The position numbers and the translations under genes were made by a program. Of a stretch of 64,000 bases of DNA, positions 35,902 to 45,866 are shown piece after piece. The notes under the pieces are model-generated. The model ran no database searches and was not told the DNA's origin. It worked only from the letters and a program-made list of their open reading frames with translations. The number at the start of each line of letters is the position of its first letter. The stretch's first letter is position 1. Origin of the DNA: Neocallimastix lanati (nom. inval.) (taxonomy: Eukaryota; Neocallimastigomycota; Neocallimastigomycetes; Neocallimastigales; Neocallimastigaceae); NCBI GenBank assembly GCA_016946835.1, contig JACVTC010000153.1, positions 207,001 through 271,000 on the forward strand. Direction: 5' to 3'.

Positions 35902-37866
35902 TTAATCAACTTCTTCAACCGTTGGTCCATTATTAGATCCTCCATTGTTACCATTACTTCCTGGGAATCCTCCAGGTGCTGATCCTGGGAATCCTCCTGG
36001 AGCTGCTCCGGCTCCTGCTCCTCCAGCTTGTTGATACATCTTAGTCATAATTGGATTAGCAATACTTTCTAATTCTTTTCTCTTACTTTCATATTCTTCT
36101 TTATTGGCTTCTTGATTACGATCTAACCATGAAATCGTTTCATCAATAGCTTTATTCAACTTTTCTTTATCACTTCCATCAATATGTTTAGCAATCTTTT
36201 CATCTTGAGTAGTATTACGAAGTTGATAAGCATAGGATTCAAGTCCATTCTTAGCTGCTACTCTTTCGGCAACTTTAGCATCTTCTTCTTTATACTTTTC
36301 AGCATCATTAACCATACGATCAATTTCTTCTTTACTTAATCTTCCCTTATCATTGGTAATAGTAATCTTATTACTTTTACCCGTTGTTTTATCAAGAGCT
36401 GAAACATTCAAAATACCATTAGCATCAATATCAAATGTAACTTCAATTTGTGGAACTCCACGTGGTGCTGGTGGAATACCCGTCAATTCAAATTTACCTA
36501 ATAAGTTATTATCTTTAGTTAATGAACGTTCACCTTCATAAATTTGAATTGTAACTCCCGTTTGATTATCCGCATAGGTAGAAAAGATGTCTGATTTCTT
36601 CGTTGGAATAGTAGTATTACGTTTAATTAACGTAGTCATTACTCCTCCTGCGGTTTCAATACCTAATGAAAGTGGTGAAACATCTAATAAAAGCAAATCT
36701 TGTGTCTTTTCTGATGTTTCACCTGAAAGAATAGCTGCTTGAACAGCTGCACCATAAGCAACTGCTTCATCTGGATTAATTGACTTACTTGGTTCTTTAC
36801 CATTGAAGTATTGTGAAACTAAACTTTGAATCTTTGGAATACGAGTAGATCCTCCAACTAATACTATTTCATGAATACTTGACTTATCTAATTTAGCATC
36901 ATTAAGAACTTTTTCAACTGGTTCAATCACACTTCTAAATAAATCACTGTTGAGTTCTTCAAAACGAGCACGAGTAATAGAAGTGTAGAAATCAATTCCT
37001 TCATATAATGAATCAATTTCAATAGAAGTTTGAGTAGATGAAGAAAGTGTACGCTTAGCACGTTCACATGCTGTTCTTAAACGACGTAAAGATCTTGGAT
37101 TACTTGAAATATCTTTCTTATACTTTCTCTTAAATTCTTGTTCAAAATGACTAACTAATCTATTATCGAAATCTTCTCCTCCCAAGTGAGTATCACCAGC
37201 TGTGGCCTTGACTTCAAAGATACCATCTTCAATTGTTAAAAGTGAAACATCAAATGTACCACCTCCAAGATCGAAAATTAAAACATTCTTTTCTCCTTCA
37301 CTCTTCTTGTCAAGACCATAAGCAATAGCGGCTGCCGTTGGTTCATTAATGATACGAAGAACATTAAGACCTGCAATAAGTCCTGCATCCTTTGTGGCTT
37401 GACGTTGAGAATCATTGAAATACGCTGGAACTGTAATAACTGCATTACTAACTTTATCACCTAAATAAGCTTCAGCTGTATCCTTCATTTTCGTAAGAAC
37501 CATACTTGAAATTTCTTCAGCTGTGAAATCTTTAGTTTCTCCTTTAAATTGAACTTGAATATATGGTTTACCTGACTTTTCAACAACCTTAAATGGCCAA
37601 TGCTTCATATCTGATTGAACTTCTGAATCATTGAAACGACGACCAATAAGACGCTTAGCATCGAAAACAGTATTAGTTGGATTCATAGCAGCTTGATTCT
37701 TAGCGGCATCACCAATTAAACGTTCAGAATCAGTGAAAGCTACAAAAGAAGGAGTAGTACGATTACCTTGATCGTTTGGAATAATTTCAACACGATCATT
37801 TTGCCATACACCTACACAAGAATAGGTAGTACCTAAATCAATACCAATTGATGAGACCTTTGTCAT
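35902..37866 (-). CDS. HSP70: cytosolic Hsp70 molecular chaperone, copy A1
   Basis: The 654-residue protein is a full-length ATP-dependent chaperone. The nucleotide-binding domain (~1-385) carries the three family signatures: IDLGTTYS (9-16), [14 protein letters not shown] (197-210) and [13 protein letters not shown] (334-346). The interdomain linker is [11 protein letters not shown] (390-400); a substrate-binding beta domain and helical lid follow, then a GGFPG-repeat, Gly/Asn-rich tail and PTVEEVD. The terminal EEVD marks a cytosolic or nuclear Hsp70 able to bind TPR co-chaperones such as Hop. It has no organellar presequence and no intron, which is common for strongly heat-induced genes. 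It is divergent from copy A2 across a shared 2.78 kb region; the two proteins are identical. Residue 591 is Glu. A perfect heat shock element lies ~530 bp upstream. Confidence 0.98.
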   Translation of the reverse strand: MTKVSSIGIDLGTTYSCVGVWQNDRVEIIPNDQGNRTTPSFVAFTDSERLIGDAAKNQAAMNPTNTVFDAKRLIGRRFNDSEVQSDMKHWPFKVVEKSGKPYIQVQFKGETKDFTAEEISSMVLTKMKDTAEAYLGDKVSNAVITVPAYFNDSQRQATKDAGLIAGLNVLRIINEPTAAAIAYGLDKKSEGEKNVLIFDLGGGTFDVSLLTIEDGIFEVKATAGDTHLGGEDFDNRLVSHFEQEFKRKYKKDISSNPRSLRRLRTACERAKRTLSSSTQTSIEIDSLYEGIDFYTSITRARFEELNSDLFRSVIEPVEKVLNDAKLDKSSIHEIVLVGGSTRIPKIQSLVSQYFNGKEPSKSINPDEAVAYGAAVQAAILSGETSEKTQDLLLLDVSPLSLGIETAGGVMTTLIKRNTTIPTKKSDIFSTYADNQTGVTIQIYEGERSLTKDNNLLGKFELTGIPPAPRGVPQIEVTFDIDANGILNVSALDKTTGKSNKITITNDKGRLSKEEIDRMVNDAEKYKEEDAKVAERVAAKNGLESYAYQLRNTTQDEKIAKHIDGSDKEKLNKAIDETISWLDRNQEANKEEYESKRKELESIANPIMTKMYQQAGGAGAGAAPGGFPGSAPGGFPGSNGNNGGSNNGPTVEEVD

Positions 37867-37953
37867 TTTTATTCTTTATTTTTTATTTTTTTTATTTAAT
37901 ATAAAATATATAAAAGATTTTAATATGTTTTTTTATAAATATAATTTATTTAT

Positions 37954-38048
37954 TCGCTTTTGGTTTGTAAAATTTTTTGATTTGTAAAAATTTATTGTTT
38001 TTAGTTATTTAATAAAAAATTCGCTTGTTTTTTTTGAATAAGTCGCTT
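37954..38048 (-). promoter_or_regulatory. three AAGCGA motifs upstream of HSP70 A1
   Basis: On the minus strand AAGCGA occurs three times in ~95 bp, ending ~90 bp before the start codon. These are nearly the only G/C-containing hexamers of the promoter arm, and they are kept in all four HSP70 promoters. A TATA-rich stretch lies between them and the ATG. A regulatory role is inferred. Confidence 0.5.
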
Positions 38049-38392
38049 TTTTTTTAATTAATTCCTTTTTACTATTTTAAATAATAGTAATGGTATATTG
38101 GTATATAATTAATAAATAATTGTATTTTAAACTAATAAATTAAAAATATTGATGAATTAAAAAAAAAAATTCAAAATTTTCAATATTTATATAAAAAATT
38201 TTTTTTATCAATTTAAAAAAATGTTTCCAATCAAGTATAAATTTACATATATTATAATATATTATAATATATTATAATATATTTATATTAATTATTCCAG
38301 TAATTTCTTAATTATTTTTTTTAAATAAATTTATTAATATTTAGAATTCAATATAAAAAATTTTTTTTTATTTTTTACTATTTTTTTCTATT

Positions 38393-38405
38393 TTCTTGAA
38401 ATTTC
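38393..38405 (-). promoter_or_regulatory. heat shock element upstream of HSP70 A1
   Basis: TTCTTGAAATTTC is a perfect inverted array of three heat-shock-factor pentamers (nTTCn, nGAAn, nTTCn). It lies ~530 bp before the ATG, exactly at the inner end of the arm where it meets the unique loop. Confidence 0.65.
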
Positions 38406-38409
38406 TTTT

Positions 38410-40108
38410 AAAAAAAAAAAGAAATGGAAAAATTTATTTTACTATCAAAAACAATAATTATTTTCTATTTATCAAAATAATTTTTTTTTTGAATATAGTG
38501 TTTATGACGTTTTTGAATCTTTTATTTATTATTTTTATGATGATATGAATAATTATTTGAATTTTTATTTTTATTTTTTAATTCTTATATAAATAAAAAA
38601 ATATATATATCATTAAATTAAAAATACATTCATAATTCTTTGAATGGTTTATTTTTAAAACCAAATGCAATATAAAATTATTTTTTAAATTATTATAAGC
38701 AAAAAAGTTTAATTATGTTGAAAACAAATTATTTTAACATGAATTATATAAGTTACATTAATAAAATAATATAAATATTATTTAAAGCTTAATTTTAATG
38801 TACTATCTCTTTTATATTGTTTGCGGTTTAATATAATTAATTTGTAATAAAAAAAATTAAAATTTTTTGACCTTAACTTTTATTTTTTTTATTCTATTAA
38901 TTTCATATTTATTTTTTTTTATTTTAAACAAAAATCAATAAATTTATTAATCAATAATTAATATACAAATTTTCGACAAATTATTCATATATAGTATTAT
39001 ATTTTTTGGTGTTGTTATTTTTTGATCTGATTGTTTTAAATGCTTTATTATTGATCTTTTCACCTTTAAATAAAAGGATATTAATTATATATTATTATAG
39101 TGCTGTCCTTATGAAATTTTTTTATTAAAAAAATCTGTATAAATTTTATATTACTATTAATTTACATATAAAGTATTAGGATTTTAGTATAAATAAAAGG
39201 ATATTAATTATGTATTATTACAGTCTGTCCTTATGAAATTTTTTTATTAAAAAAATCTGTATAAATTTTATATTTCTGTAAATTTACTTATAAAAGATTA
39301 GGTGTTTAATATTAATAAAAATAATATATTATTAATATATATAAATTTTCATATATTTATTTATGTTATTTTAACAAAATATATAACTATATGGTAAATT
39401 AATTTGATTAATATTATCTAAAATTATTCCATAACATTTAATTAAAATAGGATTATAGTTTAAAATAAAAAGTTCATACTTCCAATATTTCTGATTAGTA
39501 ATTGATTATATTATATCATTGGAAATTATATTTATACATACTTTTTAAATGTATATTATAAAAAAGAAAAGAAAAGGAAAAGGAAAAAAAGAAAAAAGAA
39601 AAAATAAAATTAAAATTTAAAAAAGAAAAATAAAATAAAAAATGATATATGTATAAAAAAAACCAAAAATGAATAAAAAAGCATTCACTAAAGCTTTTAA
39701 ATAACTTTTTATTTACTAATAATCATAATAATTATTTAACATATTAAAATTTCATATTGATTTTTTTATTATTGATAATATATAATAATATTAAATAAAA
39801 TTAAGAAAAGCTCTTTTAAAATTTAAATTTGAGTAGTTTAAATTCTTTTTTATTATTTATTAATACGATTTTTTGAGAAATCTTAATAAGTTAATATTAT
39901 ATTTATATTTTAATTAAATATATAATTAAATATATAAATGAAAATCTAACAATTAATAATAATAAATATTTATAATTAGTATTTTTTAAACGTAATAAAT
40001 AATTTTATAAATAAATAATGAATTATATTATTGAAATTATTTTTCTTTTTTATCAAAATGGCAATTATATCTTTGGCAATAAACAATTTATAATAAGATT
40101 TTGATTAT
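38410..40108. other. unique loop of palindrome A (~1.70 kb)
   Basis: This is the single-copy centre between the two arms and the outer part of the shared divergent HSP70 promoter region. It begins GAAATGGAAAAATTTATTTT after an A run and ends TCTTTGGCAATAAACAATTT ... TTTTGATTATAA. The same ~1.7 kb is present at 55766-57464 in reverse orientation. It contains an imperfect 123-bp tandem duplication and no supportable gene. Confidence 0.88.
39066..39307. repeat. two imperfect ~120-bp tandem units in loop A
   Basis: TAAATAAAAGGATATTAATT ... CTGTCCTTATGAAATTTTTT ... AATCTGTATAAATTTTATAT starts near 39067 and again near 39190. The second unit ends with ATTTACTTATAAAAGATTAG. The same pair occurs inverted in loop B (~56570-56810). 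Confidence 0.85.
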
Positions 40109-40113
40109 AAAAA

Positions 40114-40126
40114 GAAATTTCAAGAA
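40114..40126 (+). promoter_or_regulatory. heat shock element upstream of HSP70 A2
   Basis: GAAATTTCAAGAA is a perfect three-pentamer heat shock element ~520 bp before the ATG, mirroring the one at 38393-38405. Confidence 0.65.
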
Positions 40127-40462
40127 AATAGAAAAAAATAGTAAAAAATAAAAAAAAATTTTTTATATTGAATTCTAAATATTAATAAATTTATTTAAAA
40201 AAAATAATTAAGAAATTACTGGAATAATTAATATAAATATATTATAATATATTATAATATATGTAAATTTATACTTGATTGGAAACATTTTTTTAAATTG
40301 ATAAAAAAAATTTTTTATATAAATATTGAAAATTTTGAATTTTTTTTTTTTAATTCATCAATATTTTTAATTTATTAGTTTAAAATACAATTATTTATTA
40401 ATTATATACCAATATACCATTACTATTAATTAAAATAGTAAAAAGGAATTAATTAAAAAAAA

Positions 40463-40558
40463 AGCGACTTATTCAAAAAAAAACAAGCGAATTTTTTATT
40501 AAATAACTAAAAACAATAAATTTTTACAAATCAAAAAATTTTACAAACCAAAAGCGAA
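40463..40558 (+). promoter_or_regulatory. three AAGCGA motifs upstream of HSP70 A2
   Basis: AAGCGA occurs at 40463, 40486 and 40553, 182 to 87 bp before the start codon. A TATATATTTTA stretch at about 40600 precedes the A-rich leader. Confidence 0.5.
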
Positions 40559-40644
40559 TAAATAAATTATATTTATAAAAAAACATATTAAAATCTTTTA
40601 TATATTTTATATTAAATAAAAAAAATAAAAAATAAAGAATAAAA

Positions 40645-42609
40645 ATGACAAAGGTCTCATCAATTGGTATTGATTTAGGTACTACCTATTCTTGTGTAGG
40701 TGTATGGCAAAATGATCGTGTTGAAATTATTCCAAATGATCAAGGTAATCGTACTACTCCTTCTTTTGTAGCTTTCACTGATTCTGAACGTTTAATTGGT
40801 GATGCCGCTAAGAATCAAGCTGCTATGAATCCAACTAATACTGTTTTCGATGCTAAGCGTCTTATTGGTCGTCGTTTCAATGATTCAGAAGTTCAATCAG
40901 ATATGAAGCATTGGCCATTTAAGGTTGTTGAAAAGTCAGGTAAACCATATATTCAAGTTCAATTTAAAGGAGAAACTAAAGATTTCACAGCTGAAGAAAT
41001 TTCAAGTATGGTTCTTACGAAAATGAAGGATACAGCTGAAGCTTATTTAGGTGATAAAGTTAGTAATGCAGTTATTACAGTTCCAGCGTATTTCAATGAT
41101 TCTCAACGTCAAGCCACAAAGGATGCAGGACTTATTGCAGGTCTTAATGTTCTTCGTATCATTAATGAACCAACGGCAGCCGCTATTGCTTATGGTCTTG
41201 ACAAGAAGAGTGAAGGAGAAAAGAATGTTTTAATTTTCGATCTTGGAGGTGGTACATTTGATGTTTCACTTTTAACAATTGAAGATGGTATCTTTGAAGT
41301 CAAGGCCACAGCTGGTGATACTCACTTGGGAGGAGAAGATTTCGATAATAGATTAGTTAGTCATTTTGAACAAGAATTTAAGAGAAAGTATAAGAAAGAT
41401 ATTTCAAGTAATCCAAGATCTTTACGTCGTTTAAGAACAGCATGTGAACGTGCTAAGCGTACACTTTCTTCATCTACTCAAACTTCTATTGAAATTGATT
41501 CATTATATGAAGGAATTGATTTCTACACTTCTATTACTCGTGCTCGTTTTGAAGAACTCAACAGTGATTTATTTAGAAGTGTGATTGAACCAGTTGAAAA
41601 AGTTCTTAATGATGCTAAATTAGATAAGTCAAGTATTCATGAAATAGTATTAGTTGGAGGATCTACTCGTATTCCAAAGATTCAAAGTTTAGTTTCACAA
41701 TACTTCAATGGTAAAGAACCAAGTAAGTCAATTAATCCAGATGAAGCAGTTGCTTATGGTGCAGCTGTTCAAGCAGCTATTCTTTCAGGTGAAACATCAG
41801 AAAAGACACAAGATTTGCTTTTATTAGATGTTTCACCACTTTCATTAGGTATTGAAACCGCAGGAGGAGTAATGACTACGTTAATTAAACGTAATACTAC
41901 TATTCCAACGAAGAAATCAGACATCTTTTCTACCTATGCGGATAATCAAACGGGAGTTACAATTCAAATTTATGAAGGTGAACGTTCATTAACTAAAGAT
42001 AATAACTTATTAGGTAAATTTGAATTGACGGGTATTCCACCAGCACCACGTGGAGTTCCACAAATTGAAGTTACATTTGATATTGATGCTAATGGTATTT
42101 TGAATGTTTCAGCTCTTGATAAAACAACGGGTAAAAGTAATAAGATTACTATTACCAATGATAAGGGAAGATTAAGTAAAGAAGAAATTGATCGTATGGT
42201 TAATGATGCTGAAAAGTATAAAGAAGAAGATGCTAAAGTTGCCGAAAGAGTAGCAGCTAAGAATGGACTTGAATCCTATGCTTATCAACTTCGTAATACT
42301 ACTCAAGATGAAAAGATTGCTAAACATATTGATGGAAGTGATAAAGAAAAGTTGAATAAAGCTATTGATGAAACGATTTCATGGTTAGATCGTAATCAAG
42401 AAGCCAATAAAGAAGAATATGAAAGTAAGAGAAAAGAATTAGAAAGTATTGCTAATCCAATTATGACTAAGATGTATCAACAAGCTGGAGGAGCAGGAGC
42501 CGGAGCAGCTCCAGGAGGATTCCCAGGATCAGCACCTGGAGGATTCCCAGGAAGTAATGGTAACAATGGAGGATCTAATAATGGACCAACGGTTGAAGAA
42601 GTTGATTAA
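40645..42609 (+). CDS. HSP70: cytosolic Hsp70 molecular chaperone, copy A2
   Basis: The 654 residues are identical to copy A1, with the same three Hsp70 signatures, linker, GGFPG tail and EEVD end, and Glu at 591. At the nucleotide level it differs from A1 at only a few synonymous sites (for example CCAAATGATCAAGG here against CCAAACGATCAAGG in the other three copies, near 40735). The start is the first ATG after the A-rich leader AAAGAATAAAA, which is conserved in all four copies. It is transcribed away from the loop. A non-LTR retrotransposon has inserted ~0.87 kb downstream of its stop codon. Confidence 0.98.
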   Translation: MTKVSSIGIDLGTTYSCVGVWQNDRVEIIPNDQGNRTTPSFVAFTDSERLIGDAAKNQAAMNPTNTVFDAKRLIGRRFNDSEVQSDMKHWPFKVVEKSGKPYIQVQFKGETKDFTAEEISSMVLTKMKDTAEAYLGDKVSNAVITVPAYFNDSQRQATKDAGLIAGLNVLRIINEPTAAAIAYGLDKKSEGEKNVLIFDLGGGTFDVSLLTIEDGIFEVKATAGDTHLGGEDFDNRLVSHFEQEFKRKYKKDISSNPRSLRRLRTACERAKRTLSSSTQTSIEIDSLYEGIDFYTSITRARFEELNSDLFRSVIEPVEKVLNDAKLDKSSIHEIVLVGGSTRIPKIQSLVSQYFNGKEPSKSINPDEAVAYGAAVQAAILSGETSEKTQDLLLLDVSPLSLGIETAGGVMTTLIKRNTTIPTKKSDIFSTYADNQTGVTIQIYEGERSLTKDNNLLGKFELTGIPPAPRGVPQIEVTFDIDANGILNVSALDKTTGKSNKITITNDKGRLSKEEIDRMVNDAEKYKEEDAKVAERVAAKNGLESYAYQLRNTTQDEKIAKHIDGSDKEKLNKAIDETISWLDRNQEANKEEYESKRKELESIANPIMTKMYQQAGGAGAGAAPGGFPGSAPGGFPGSNGNNGGSNNGPTVEEVD

Positions 42610-43130
42610 AGTCATTCAATTAAAATTTAAATAATTAAATTTTATAAATATTTAAATAGAATTTTAATATAGAATAAAAAGGAAATTTTATATTATAAAA
42701 TAAATCTATTAAAATTTTTAAATTCTTTCTAATTACAAATAAAAATACTTGTAAATATACCAATTATAATAAATTTTGAATGTTTTATATATTATTTAAA
42801 AATCTATCTCTATTTATTTATTTACATAATTTATCTAAAGAAATAAAAATTAATTTATATATAACTAACATAAATTATAAGAATTATTATTTAGACAAAA
42901 AAAAAAAAATAATAAAAGTAAATAAAAAAAAAAAAAAATAAATAAAAAAAAAAAAATAAATAAAACTAAATAAAATAAAATAAAATACAAAAATGCAAAA
43001 AAATATTTTCTAAATTAAATTTTAATTAGATAAATATTATAATAATATAAATAATATATAGGAAATATAAGTTAAAAAATATAAATAAAATAAATAAAAA
43101 TGTAAAAATGTAAATAAAAATAAAAATGGT

Positions 43131-43466
43131 CAAAAATTAAATATTAAAATATTAATAAAAATTAAATTAAAAATTAAAAATTTTATGGTGTTATACTAAA
43201 AAGTTTTATGAATATTAATAAATAAAATGAAATAAAAAATAATAAAAATTTTAATAAAGATATAATATTTATATATATTTATAATATTGAATTATATTTT
43301 AATATATATAATATATATCTTTAATTTTTTTTTTTTTTTATTTTTTTTTATTTTTTATTATTTTTTATTTTTTATCTATATATAAATGTTGAATTTATAT
43401 AATCTTTTATGGAATAAAATTTATAACTAATGTATTATTAATAATAATTATGTAAATAATTTTTAT
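43131..43466. other. AT-rich spacer between palindrome A and the retrotransposon
   Basis: No gene is visible. It contains T runs (43324-43337) and, at its end, the segment CTAATGTATTATTAATAATA ... TTTTTATGGAAG. An imperfect copy of this segment recurs after the retrotransposon. Confidence 0.55.
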
Positions 43467-43479
43467 GGAAGAAAACATA
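43467..43479 (+). repeat. target-site duplication, 5' copy
   Basis: GGAAGAAAACATA immediately precedes the retrotransposon and recurs exactly at 48677-48689, right after its poly-A tail. Confidence 0.88.
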
Positions 43480-44402
43480 CCCAATGATGTGGACTGTTTT
43501 TCCAGGTCCATGGAGGGTTGATGGAAAAGGAATAACCTATATTAGGTGTACTAATTACAGCTTTCTGTGATTCTGATGATAATCGATGGTTATCCTTTCT
43601 AAAGTGGCTTCTAGTTCGAAGAGTGAAAACTGGAATACTGGAAGACTGCAGAAAGTGAACCTGATGTTTTATATTGTTTTAAACTGGATATGTAGTAACA
43701 TTGGAGTTGTATAATTAATAATATCATGTAGTTTCTACATATTATCATTGTAATGAATCTATTGTATTTTTTACTTTAGCATTATTTTGTATATGTATTT
43801 TTCTATAGTATTATTTATACTTTCATATAGCTATTGTAAAATGGAAATATAGGAGATTGATTCACTCCAAAGCTTGTGTTTAAGACATTATTTAACGGAT
43901 GGGAATCTTTTTTATAGTCTTTCTCTACTAATTTTTTTTTTCTCTTTAAATATACTTTTAGCTAATTTATGATTATTCAACAGAAAATTTTTAACATCTT
44001 AAAGCGCTTTATTAATTGAAAGAATTACAATCAGTCAAACGATAAAAAGAAACAATTATTCATTTTAACAGTATATACAAGTAATTTTGTATCAATAAAT
44101 TTCTAACCCTTGAGTAAATTTATAAATATTATATCAGTTATACCGGATAAAATCAATTATTTACAAATTCTATAATCTATTAAATCATCAAGAACAATTT
44201 TATATTTCAAGCATTCAAATATTCAACACCAATATTTTTTATTTACTATTTAAAGGGAATTTACTTTCTCTTTTATTTTTTATTTTATTTTGTTATATAT
44301 ATATAAAAAAAAAAAATTTTTTTATCTATTTTTTTTTTTTTTATTATTTTTATTATTTTTTATTTTATTCTTCTTTTATTTTATTTTTTAGGCTTTCTTG
44401 AA

Positions 44403-45857
44403 ATGGATAATACTTCTTCAAATTCAGCAACTATACCTGTTTTGAGGCGTGGCCTTCGAAGATACGATATTCAGAATAAAGATTTCATTCTTATCTTTAT
44501 TCATGATCTTCAATCATGGTCTGTTAGTAAACTTTGGGAATTTCTTAGTAAACGTATTTCCAATTGCAATGAAATAGTTCATGGAATTATAAAAACACAC
44601 ACACCTAATATGGAAAATTACTTCATTTTAAGGATAAACTATGATAAACCCTCTTATTACCTAAATATTTTATTTCTTCTTACCCATTGCCTTCCAATCA
44701 ATAAAATTAATTGGATCCAAACCAACAAAATCCGAACTTTCAGTGAAGTTAAGAAATTTAACAAAAAATTTTCTTCTTTTGAAACTAAATCAATCGTTAA
44801 AGATTTTCTATATAGTAGTATTTACTCACCGTCTACTCAGTTCTTTAATTTTTGTGTCAGTTGGAACATTAATGGATGGAATGATGATAAACGTGATGGT
44901 ATTAGATACTTTAATGAAATTTTTAAACCTATCTGTATTTGCTTGCAAGAGGTCGGTAATAGCCAATACCTTAATGTACATTCAAATAATTACCCATTTC
45001 TTTGTCACTATAATACAATTTTACGAAAAGCTGATCCAAATATACCCGGTATGAGAGGTCTTAGTATAAGTGTACATCGTTTTTGTTCATTTTCTCCTGA
45101 TCCTTTTGAATATAAGTATATCATTTCTGTCAACATTACTTCTTTTTGGGGAATTAAATGCACTATTGATAATATTTATGTTCCTACGGTCACTCATAAG
45201 GAAGAAAGAATGAATGCCTTTTCAGAAATTACTAATTGGATAAAGAAACATACTAGTACACCTTCTATTCTTGTAGGTGACTTTAATATGTCTAAATCCC
45301 AATTAGTAAGTTTTCTTAATAAATCATCTCATCAGTGGTTCACTAAAAACTTATCGGGTCTCGATTTCACATGGGCTCGGGATGGTAGATCGTCCTGTAT
45401 TGATCATGTTTTATTTAATTGTAAAATGAAGGAATACATTAATAAGGTATCTGTTTGTAGTACATTCAATGATATATCTGACCATTTCCCTCTTATCCTT
45501 TCCTGTAAGAAAGATGACTCAGAAGGTTTTCGTGCTCCTACTCCTTCTAGAAGATTCAAGTGGTCCCAACGCATGTGTAATGAAAAGCATAATGAAATAT
45601 TCTCAAGTAACTACTTCTCAATTCTTCTTAATGAATTTGATGATAATAAAGAATTAAATTCTAATGAAATGGTCAATAAATTTATAGAAACAGCTAATAA
45701 AGTTGGTGATAAAGTTCATTCTAGAGTTCCTTGTGATCCTAAAGGCTCAGCTTTCCACTGCCCTTATTATATCAAGAAACTTTCTCATGAAAAGCATGTT
45801 GCATTTAATGAAATCAAAAATTTTTCCTTAGGTTCTAATCTTGAAAACCTTGATTAA
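44403..45857 (+). CDS. LINE polyprotein, N-terminal part: RRM-like region plus APE-type endonuclease
   Basis: The 484 codons start at the first ATG after the leader. Residues ~147-370 are an exonuclease-endonuclease-phosphatase domain: SWNINGW (153-159), LQEV with the catalytic Glu (181-184), an NIYVPTVTHKEER strand, ILVGDFNM with the Asp/Asn pair, TWARDGRSSCIDHVLFN, and the closing SDHFPL with the catalytic Asp/His. This enzyme nicks target DNA to prime reverse transcription. Residues ~25-112 alternate predicted strands and helices in the order beta-alpha-beta-beta-alpha-beta and could be a fused RRM-like RNA-binding domain (inference). The frame stops at TAA (45855-45857) and continues in the same frame after it, so this is probably one polyprotein broken by a single nonsense mutation, or one expressed by readthrough. 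Confidence 0.88.
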   Translation: MDNTSSNSATIPVLRRGLRRYDIQNKDFILIFIHDLQSWSVSKLWEFLSKRISNCNEIVHGIIKTHTPNMENYFILRINYDKPSYYLNILFLLTHCLPINKINWIQTNKIRTFSEVKKFNKKFSSFETKSIVKDFLYSSIYSPSTQFFNFCVSWNINGWNDDKRDGIRYFNEIFKPICICLQEVGNSQYLNVHSNNYPFLCHYNTILRKADPNIPGMRGLSISVHRFCSFSPDPFEYKYIISVNITSFWGIKCTIDNIYVPTVTHKEERMNAFSEITNWIKKHTSTPSILVGDFNMSKSQLVSFLNKSSHQWFTKNLSGLDFTWARDGRSSCIDHVLFNCKMKEYINKVSVCSTFNDISDHFPLILSCKKDDSEGFRAPTPSRRFKWSQRMCNEKHNEIFSSNYFSILLNEFDDNKELNSNEMVNKFIETANKVGDKVHSRVPCDPKGSAFHCPYYIKKLSHEKHVAFNEIKNFSLGSNLENLD

Positions 45858-45866
45858 TTTTTAAAT

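Larger units (their letters stand above)
35440..38409. repeat. palindrome A, left arm (contains HSP70 A1)
   Basis: This ~3 kb segment is a near-identical inverted copy of 40109-43130. The match covers the HSP70 gene, its promoter region up to TTGAAATTTCTTTT at the loop edge, and the 3' flank to about 35440 (GAATAATTATTATTTAGAC-type sequence and AGATAAATATTATAATAATA in inverted form). Beyond 35440 the similarity fades. Confidence 0.88.
40109..43130. repeat. palindrome A, right arm (contains HSP70 A2)
   Basis: Inverted partner of 35440-38409. Homology runs from AAAAGAAATTTCAAGAAAAT at the loop edge through the HSP70 gene to about 43130. The outer part contains an extra ATATATAACTAACATAAATT stretch absent from the left arm but present in the right arm of palindrome B. 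Confidence 0.88.

Noticed and set aside
36353-36541. Short frames on the opposite strand and in other phases of the HSP70 genes (also at 37278, 41051, 41970, 53708, 54633, 58414 and 59333)
   Set aside because: Each lies inside an intact HSP70 coding sequence and recurs only because the gene is repeated.
35440-43130. Palindrome as a sequencing fold-back or assembly artefact
   Set aside because: Arms differ by substitutions and indels, the loop is unique, and the outer flanks differ, which a fold-back read would not give. Not fully excluded without reads.
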